Assembly: GCA_035275845.1 (NCBI GenBank)
Contig: DATEMD010000082.1
Coordinates: 1 to 10,281, forward strand
Reading direction: 5' to 3'
DNA length: 10,281 bases
Source: REEB95 sp035275845
GTDB lineage: Bacteria; Pseudomonadota; Alphaproteobacteria; ATCC43930; CGMCC-115725
Shown: positions 6,184 through 10,281 of the stretch, piece by piece
Position numbering within the stretch: the first letter of the stretch is position 1
How the letters are laid out: each line of letters opens with the position of its first letter
Program-made: the position numbers and the translations under genes
Notes under the pieces: model-generated
Told to the model about the DNA's origin: nothing
Databases searched by the model: none
What the model saw: only the letters and a program-made list of their open reading frames with translations

Positions 6184-6392
6184 CCCTTCAGATTCAGGAA
6201 CAACTTCACCGCGTTCCAGAACCCGTCCGGATCCTGGATGTGCGGTGAGTGTCCGCACTACGGCAGCTCGACGAGCTGCGCGCCGGGAATGGTCGTCGTG
6301 AGTGCATGCGACAATGCCGGCGGTGTTGCCGTGTCCTTGAGGCCGACGACGACCAGCGTCGGATTGCGGATCGATTTGATCGCGCCGAGCGG
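6180..6392 (-). pseudogene. C-terminal relic of an alpha/beta hydrolase, with an in-frame stop
   Basis: On the minus strand one frame reads LGAIKSIRNPTLVVVGLKDT, then ATPPALSHALTTTIPGAQLV, ELP, a stop, CGHSPHIQDPDGFWNAVKLF and LNLKG before TAG (6180-6182). This is the C-terminal third of an alpha/beta hydrolase. NPTLVVVGLKDTATPP carries the usual catalytic acid (GxxD) strand, and CGHSPHIQDP carries the catalytic histidine. A TAG codon at 6258-6260 falls just before Cys-Gly-His; in intact relatives this position is normally a residue such as Tyr, Asn or Glu, and TAC/TAT to TAG is a single-base change. The N-terminal portion with the nucleophile Ser is missing: upstream of about 6392 the frame soon reaches TAA (6414-6416), the stop of the membrane-protein gene. 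It converges on, and slightly overlaps, the TetR-family gene. Confidence 0.8.
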
Positions 6393-6413
6393 ACGGTGCC
6401 TTGCCTTGGCCGG

Positions 6414-6872
6414 TTATCGTGAATCGATCCGGTCGTAGTGGTGTTTGAGGTTCCAGCCGATGAACACCAGGCACACGACGAACAACGCGTAACCGGCTGA
6501 TTCCGCCGCGCCGCGTGCGTCGGCGGCAAGGAACAGGCCGCCAACGCCGATCGCGCTCAACAACGCGATCAGCAGCAGCAGCGAGTCCGGCCGCTCGACC
6601 AAAATGTCGAACGGCCAGCCGCGCACCGGATGATCGCAGACATGCTTCACCAGCCAGACGAGCGCGAAGAACGCCAATCCGGCGGTGAACAGACCGGTGG
6701 CGTAGGTATCCGGGCCGCGTGCGCCGCTAGCGGTGAGGAATCCGAGCAGCGACGCGCAGCCAAGCAGCACGCCCAACAGCCAGGGTGCGATCCAGTTCCA
6801 GATGTCGCGCAACGGCACGCGCCGGGCACGCCTGGCTGCGGCCTCCGCTGCGCGTAACCGGTCATCGTTCAT
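6414..6872 (-). CDS. four-helix integral membrane protein of unknown function
   Basis: This 152-residue protein is not recognised. A basic, alanine-rich N-terminus (MNDDRLRAAEAAARRARRV) precedes an amphipathic tryptophan segment (IWNWIAPW) and four predicted membrane spans at about residues 28-49, 57-77, 97-117 and 125-141. A hydrophilic loop (KHVCDHPVRGWPFDILVERP) joins spans 2 and 3, and the short tail NLKHHYDRIDSR is charged. By the positive-inside rule both ends are probably cytoplasmic. The ATG at 6870-6872 has GGAG about 9 bases upstream. It follows the MarC-family gene on the same strand after a 77-base gap and may be co-transcribed. Codon use looks like that of its neighbours. The hydrolase relic directly downstream lies in the same reading frame beyond its stop. 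Confidence 0.75.
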   Translation of the reverse strand: MNDDRLRAAEAAARRARRVPLRDIWNWIAPWLLGVLLGCASLLGFLTASGARGPDTYATGLFTAGLAFFALVWLVKHVCDHPVRGWPFDILVERPDSLLLLIALLSAIGVGGLFLAADARGAAESAGYALFVVCLVFIGWNLKHHYDRIDSR

Positions 6873-6949
6873 GACGACGCGCTCCGCGCTCGGTCCCGTT
6901 CAGAATCTCAACGCCAGTGCGGCTAAGGGGTTCCGACGTGCGGGCGGTG

Positions 6950-7576
6950 TCAGAGGTGCAGGCCGCTTGACGCCAAGCCGTCGAGCACGAATTGCGCGGC
7001 CAGGGCCGCCAGGATGAGACCCAGGACGCGGCTGATGACATTGGCGCCGGAGATACCAAGGAGACGCGACAGTCGCGATGCGAACAGGAGCGCCACCAGC
7101 GTCAGGCCGAGTACCACCGCCAGGGCGGCGATCACCAGCGCCGCGGTCAGCGGGCTTCCGGCGCGGCCGATCAGGAGAACCGTCGAGGTGAGGGCGCCAG
7201 GGCCGGCAAGCAGCGGAAACGCCAGCGGAAACACCGCGACGTCATCGCGCCGCCGCGCCTCCTCGCGTTCCGGCGGCGTCGGCGCATGGATGCCGGAGGG
7301 CCGCGCGAAAGCCATGTCAATCGCCAGCAGGAACAAAAGAATGCCGCCGGCGATGTGAAAGGCGGCGAGCGAGATCCCAAGCGCCCGCAACAGCGGTGCG
7401 CCCGCGAACGCGAAGACCAGAAGCAGGGCTGCCGCGACTGCAACGCCACGCAGCGCGGCTTCGCGTTGCTCGCGGCGGCTCCAATCATGCGTCAATGTCG
7501 CGAAGATCACGGCGGTGCCGATCGGATCGACGATCACGCCGAAGATGACGAAGCTGTCGATCAAGGTCGCGATCAC
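6950..7576 (-). CDS. MarC/YchE family inner-membrane protein
   Basis: This 208-residue six-span membrane protein belongs to the MarC family (E. coli MarC is about 221 residues); the family's transport role is unproven despite its 'multiple antibiotic resistance' name. Landmarks are VIVDPIGTAVIF (14-25), FHIAGGILLFLLAIDMAF (73-90), a charged cytoplasmic loop (about 99-113), AFPLLAGPGALTS (119-131) and the signature ISRVLGLILAALAAQFVLDG (181-200). I place the start at GTG 7574-7576: GTGAGGA sits 5-7 bases upstream and overlaps the TGA of the glutamate dehydrogenase gene, and the protein starts with the usual short hydrophilic-free N-terminus. The open frame continues to 7834 but overlaps the dehydrogenase in another frame. 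The 7-base gap indicates one transcript with that gene, although no functional link between them is known. Confidence 0.88.
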   Translation of the reverse strand: MIATLIDSFVIFGVIVDPIGTAVIFATLTHDWSRREQREAALRGVAVAAALLLVFAFAGAPLLRALGISLAAFHIAGGILLFLLAIDMAFARPSGIHAPTPPEREEARRRDDVAVFPLAFPLLAGPGALTSTVLLIGRAGSPLTAALVIAALAVVLGLTLVALLFASRLSRLLGISGANVISRVLGLILAALAAQFVLDGLASSGLHL

Positions 7577-7583
7577 GGGTTCC

Positions 7584-8849
7584 TCACGGGAACAGGCCGC
7601 GCAGCTGCTTGCCAGCGCGGACTTTTTCGACGCCCAAGGCCATCGCCGCGAGGCGGTTCGAAACCCGGTCGTTGCGGCCGCGTCGGGCCACCTGGCGGAA
7701 GGTGGTTTCCAGAATCTGTTCGAGCCGGTGATTGACCTCGGTCTCGGTCCAGAACAGCTGCTGCAAATCCTGTACCCACTCGAAGTAGGAGACGATGACG
7801 CCGCCCGCGTTGCACAGGATGTCGGGAATGACAAAGATTTCGTCCTGGCGCCGATCGAGGATCGCGTCGGCGGCTGGCGTCGTCGGACCGTTGGCGCCTT
7901 CGGCCAAGACGCGGCACTTGAGCCGGCCGGCGTTTTTCTCGGTGATCACCTGTTCGACCGCGGCCGGAACCAAAACCGTGCATGGCTGCGTCAGGAGCTC
8001 GTCGCCCCCGATCGCCGCACCCGTTGACCAACCAGCCAGCACGCCGCCATGCGTTTGCGCGTGCGCTTCGATCGCGTCGAGCGGCAAGCCTTTCGGGTCG
8101 TAATAGGCAGCGGTATGGTCCGCCAAACCGACGATTTTGACGCCCATGCGCCGCGCCAAGGTCGCCGCGGCAACCGAACCGACGTTGCCGAAGCCTTGGA
8201 CGATCGCCGTCGTCTCGGTTGCCTTGAGCTCCATCGTCTCGAGCGCGCGCGCGACGAGATAGGCGATGCCGCGGCCAGTCGCCTCGCGGCGGCCGACCGT
8301 GCCGCCGACGGCGACCGGCTTGCCGGTGACGATCTCGGTGACCGCATGACCTTGATGCATGGAATAGGTGTCCATGAACCAGGCCATGATCTGTTCGTTG
8401 GTGCCCATGTCAGGCGCCATGATGTCGGTATGCGGACCGACGAACGGGATCATCTCCTGCATGTAGCGGCGCGATACCGCTTCGAGTTCGCGTTTCGACA
8501 AGGCAGGGGGATCGCAGGCGACGCCGCCTTTGGCGCCGCCATAGGGCAGCCCGACGAGCGCGCATTTCCAGCTCATCCAAACGGCCAGTGCCGCCACCTC
8601 GCCGAGTTCGAGTCCGGGGGAAAAGCGCGTGCCGCCTTTCGTCGGACCGAGCGTCAGGTGATGCTGGACACGATAACCGGTAAAGATTCGCGTCCGGCCG
8701 TCATCCATATTGACCGGAATGGTGACGGCAATCGCGCGTTTCGGATACAGCAACCGGTCGCGCTCGTTCTCGGGAATACCGAGATGGTCGGCGACGATGC
8801 CGAACTGTTGTCGCGCCATGTCGAAGACCGGGCCCGAATAGATATCCAC
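7584..8849 (-). CDS. gdhA: glutamate dehydrogenase (Glu/Leu/Phe/Val dehydrogenase family)
   Basis: This 421-residue cytosolic enzyme interconverts glutamate and 2-oxoglutarate plus ammonia using a nicotinamide cofactor, linking nitrogen and carbon metabolism. The N-terminal domain shows GYRVQHHLTLGPTKGGTRF (58-76) and LPYGGAKGGV (101-110) with the catalytic lysine at 107; Asp147 in APDMGT is the conserved acid. The nucleotide-binding domain begins at AIVQGFGNVGSVAA (215-228). ILCNAGGVIVSYFEWVQ near the C-terminus is also typical. Length fits the roughly 420-residue hexameric class, more often NAD-linked. The start is GTG (8847-8849), with GGAGG 5 bases upstream (8855-8859 on the plus strand). 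It is followed by the MarC-family gene after 7 bases. Leucine or phenylalanine dehydrogenases are usually shorter, so glutamate is the best substrate guess. Confidence 0.92.
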   Translation of the reverse strand: MDIYSGPVFDMARQQFGIVADHLGIPENERDRLLYPKRAIAVTIPVNMDDGRTRIFTGYRVQHHLTLGPTKGGTRFSPGLELGEVAALAVWMSWKCALVGLPYGGAKGGVACDPPALSKRELEAVSRRYMQEMIPFVGPHTDIMAPDMGTNEQIMAWFMDTYSMHQGHAVTEIVTGKPVAVGGTVGRREATGRGIAYLVARALETMELKATETTAIVQGFGNVGSVAAATLARRMGVKIVGLADHTAAYYDPKGLPLDAIEAHAQTHGGVLAGWSTGAAIGGDELLTQPCTVLVPAAVEQVITEKNAGRLKCRVLAEGANGPTTPAADAILDRRQDEIFVIPDILCNAGGVIVSYFEWVQDLQQLFWTETEVNHRLEQILETTFRQVARRGRNDRVSNRLAAMALGVEKVRAGKQLRGLFP

Positions 8850-8922
8850 GCACGCCTCCGTCGTGACGCCCGGGCGGCACAGTATCGGAATTTATATGAC
8901 GAGGGCTAGGGGACCGCGCGGT

Positions 8923-9639
8923 TTATTGCGCTCGCATCGCGGTCTGGCGAAGCGGCACCGGCGGCGAGATCAGCACAAGCTGGATCGGCGTACCGTCTTC
9001 CCACAATTTGAAGGCGATCGGGACGCTGCGGTCGTTGAGCCAGACGATGCCGCGTTTCTGGCCGTCGACGAGATATTGGCGAAGGAGCTGGGTCTTGCCG
9101 TCGAACGTCACCGGCGTTTCGTTGCCGCCGCTGATACGAACATCCTCGACCTGGCCGCTCTTGGTTGACATCACGACGTGCGCGTTGAGAAAGTTGGGCG
9201 ACCACGGATTGGATGTCCGTACGTCGGCGGGTGCCAGCGTTGTGCCATCGGGCGTCGTGATCACGAAGGTATTGCCGCGCGCCTCGCCGGTGACGTCGAT
9301 GCTCGTGCCGTTGGTCGTGGTGACGCCATGAAACGCAACGAGGCGGCCGTTATGCCAATCCTCGCTACGCGTCGCGTCCTGACGGTACACGACGATGCCG
9401 AGCAACTGCACCGCGACGTGCAGCACGCTTTCGACATGGGTGCGGTCGCGTGATTGGTCGATGATATTTGTATAGGTGCCGATCTGTCCGAACGTCGGAT
9501 GCTCGACCTCGTATTGGTAGCTTTGCATTTCGGCGTGCGCCGGAGTGACGAACGCGCACAGCGCGGACGCAAAAACGAGAGCAGCAGCAACCGGCGGCAA
9601 TTGCACTCGTGCCATGATCCGTACGATTGCACGGATCAT
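8923..9639 (-). CDS. DUF6134 family periplasmic protein
   Basis: This exported protein has up to 238 residues. An N-terminal hydrophobic segment (LPPVAAALVFASALCAFV) ends in AHA-E, a clear Sec signal-peptidase site near residue 36. The mature part has the pattern YQYEVEHPTFGQIGTYTNII, then VQLLGIVVYRQDATRSEDW, NGRLVAFHGVTTTNG, NPWSPNFLN, and near the end a GIVWLNDRSVPIAFKLWEDG strand pair. I recognise this as DUF6134, a beta-rich periplasmic family of unknown function. Two starts are possible: ATG 9639 (36-residue signal) or ATG 9615 (a more typical 28-residue signal). Neither has a strong Shine-Dalgarno, and an inverted repeat spans both. It lies 36 bases downstream of the PepSY-like secreted protein on the same strand, so the two probably form a small envelope operon. 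Confidence 0.82.
   Translation of the reverse strand: MIRAIVRIMARVQLPPVAAALVFASALCAFVTPAHAEMQSYQYEVEHPTFGQIGTYTNIIDQSRDRTHVESVLHVAVQLLGIVVYRQDATRSEDWHNGRLVAFHGVTTTNGTSIDVTGEARGNTFVITTPDGTTLAPADVRTSNPWSPNFLNAHVVMSTKSGQVEDVRISGGNETPVTFDGKTQLLRQYLVDGQKRGIVWLNDRSVPIAFKLWEDGTPIQLVLISPPVPLRQTAMRAQ
9614..9639. repeat. 9-bp perfect inverted repeat spanning both candidate start codons of the DUF6134 gene
   Basis: ATGATCCGT (9614-9622) and ACGGATCAT (9631-9639) are exact reverse complements with an 8-base spacer. On the minus-strand transcript the first ATG opens the left arm and the second ATG begins with the last two bases of the right arm. Folding would hide both starts, and as DNA the repeat could be an operator. 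Confidence 0.5.
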
Positions 9640-9675
9640 AGGCCGGTGCCCCCGACGCTGCCAGCGGTTCCGGGC

Positions 9676-10122
9676 TTATTGCCGCGAAATCTGTCCCGTG
9701 TCCGGATTGATCACAACGCGGAACTGCTGACCGTTGTCGGTCACCAGCGCCGTGTAGGCATTACCGCTCGGTCTGAAGTCGCTAAACGACGCATAGCCTT
9801 GCGCTTCGAGGACATTGAGCGCGGCCGTCGCGCGGCTGCCTGCCGGATTGTCGAGATCAGGAACCGCGGGCGGGCTGGCTGCCGGCAGTGCCGCCGGGTT
9901 GGGCGTGCTGGTCGCGGATGAAGCGCCGCCCAGCGCGTGCGGTGGTGTGCCGAGTTCCTCGCCGGTCGCCGTTGGCACAGGCATCGCGGTCGTGGCGGGC
10001 GCCGGCGCGGCCACTTGGCCGGGCGCACCGTAGGGCGACGGCGTGGCGTTCGGCCATGCCTGCGCATGTGCGGTGCCGGCCATGGCGAGGGTAGCAAACA
10101 GGACAAGAGCGGTGCGTTGCAT
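9676..10122 (-). CDS. secreted Pro/Ala-rich protein with a PepSY-like C-terminal segment
   Basis: This 148-residue protein begins with a Sec signal peptide (MQRTALVLFATLAMAGTAHA, cleavage after residue 20). Residues 21-92 are low-complexity and rich in Pro, Ala, Thr and Gly, probably a flexible periplasmic tether. The last ~50 residues (ATAALNVLEAQGYASFSDFR, then NAYTALVTDNGQQFRVVINP and DTGQISRQ) look like a single PepSY-type domain: a helix followed by strands ending in a 'VxxDPxTGxI' hairpin. PepSY domains occur in peptidase inhibitors and envelope proteins, but the exact role here is unknown. The ATG at 10120-10122 follows GGGAGG with about 6 bases spacing, an excellent ribosome site. It is the first gene of the leftward run and is followed by the DUF6134 gene after 36 bases. 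Confidence 0.8.
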   Translation of the reverse strand: MQRTALVLFATLAMAGTAHAQAWPNATPSPYGAPGQVAAPAPATTAMPVPTATGEELGTPPHALGGASSATSTPNPAALPAASPPAVPDLDNPAGSRATAALNVLEAQGYASFSDFRPSGNAYTALVTDNGQQFRVVINPDTGQISRQ

Positions 10123-10173
10123 GAAACCTCCCTGACAGGCGGTTGGGCGCCAAGGGCGTCGGATGCATCGATT

Positions 10174-10204
10174 TCCGCCAAGTGATGCGCCTGATTTTGG
10201 CGGA
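10174..10204. repeat. 8-bp inverted repeat upstream of the PepSY-like gene (possible operator)
   Basis: TCCGCCAA (10174-10181) and TTGGCGGA (10197-10204) are exact reverse complements with a 15-base spacer, 52-82 bases upstream of the start at 10122. It could be a regulator site or part of the leader. The rest of 10123-10281 shows no complete gene; an ATG at 10278 on the plus strand might begin one beyond the window, but nothing confirms it. Confidence 0.3.
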
Positions 10205-10281
10205 TTGAAGGCAAATCCTCCGCAATGATCTGTACTGGCGGGGTCCCTAGTTGATTTTCTATAGTCGGTTGCGAGCCATGG

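Noticed and set aside
7577..7834. N-terminal extension of the MarC-family protein to 7834
   Set aside because: The extension is out-of-frame readthrough of the glutamate dehydrogenase gene. The GTG at 7576 with GTGAGGA upstream gives the normal MarC N-terminus.
10237..10265. Plus-strand promoter with TATAGT at 10260-10265 near the window end
   Set aside because: No acceptable -35 lies 16-18 bases upstream, and the only downstream ATG (10278) is cut off by the window edge.

Overview
The window is about 10.3 kb of GC-rich, densely packed bacterial chromosome. Codon use strongly favours G/C at third positions. The gene families (Tat-exported LivK-type binding protein, DUF6134, an HTH-methyltransferase paired with a MetF-like protein, hexameric glutamate dehydrogenase, MarC) suggest an alphaproteobacterium, most likely Hyphomicrobiales (Bradyrhizobium/Xanthobacteraceae-like). 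This placement rests on remembered protein resemblance, not on a search. I saw no rRNA, tRNA, CRISPR array, prophage or insertion sequence.

Left part (1-2421): the 3' end of a TenA/PqqC-like (haem-oxygenase fold) gene runs right and meets head-on a Tat-exported branched-chain-amino-acid-type ABC binding protein. That gene is divergent from a YdjA-type nitroreductase; their shared intergenic stretch carries a candidate promoter and an inverted repeat. A roughly 260-base gap (2422-2681) holds a strong hairpin and at most a doubtful 22-residue ORF.

Middle part (2682-5559), the most interesting: on the minus strand a 476-residue protein joins an HTH-like N-terminus to an S-adenosylmethionine methyltransferase domain. 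It is followed by a MetF-like protein whose ATG overlaps its stop codon (ATGA). Upstream is an AT-rich block with overlapping perfect palindromes and five copies of the half-site CCCATT. Upstream of that, on the same strand, is the C-terminal relic of a MetE-type (cobalamin-independent) methionine synthase carrying a zinc-ligand cysteine motif. MetF makes 5-methyl-THF, MetE-type enzymes use a methyl donor to remake methionine, and methyltransferases consume the SAM derived from it. The layout therefore looks like a partly decayed one-carbon/methyl-cycle module under a dedicated operator. That functional link is inference.

Right part (5560-10281): a TetR-type regulator reads right. Everything after it is on the minus strand: a PepSY-like secreted protein, a DUF6134 periplasmic protein with an inverted repeat spanning its two possible start codons, glutamate dehydrogenase (GTG start), a MarC-family membrane protein 7 bases downstream, a four-helix membrane protein of unknown function, and the C-terminal relic of an alpha/beta hydrolase with an in-frame stop. 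The last 159 bases hold no complete gene.
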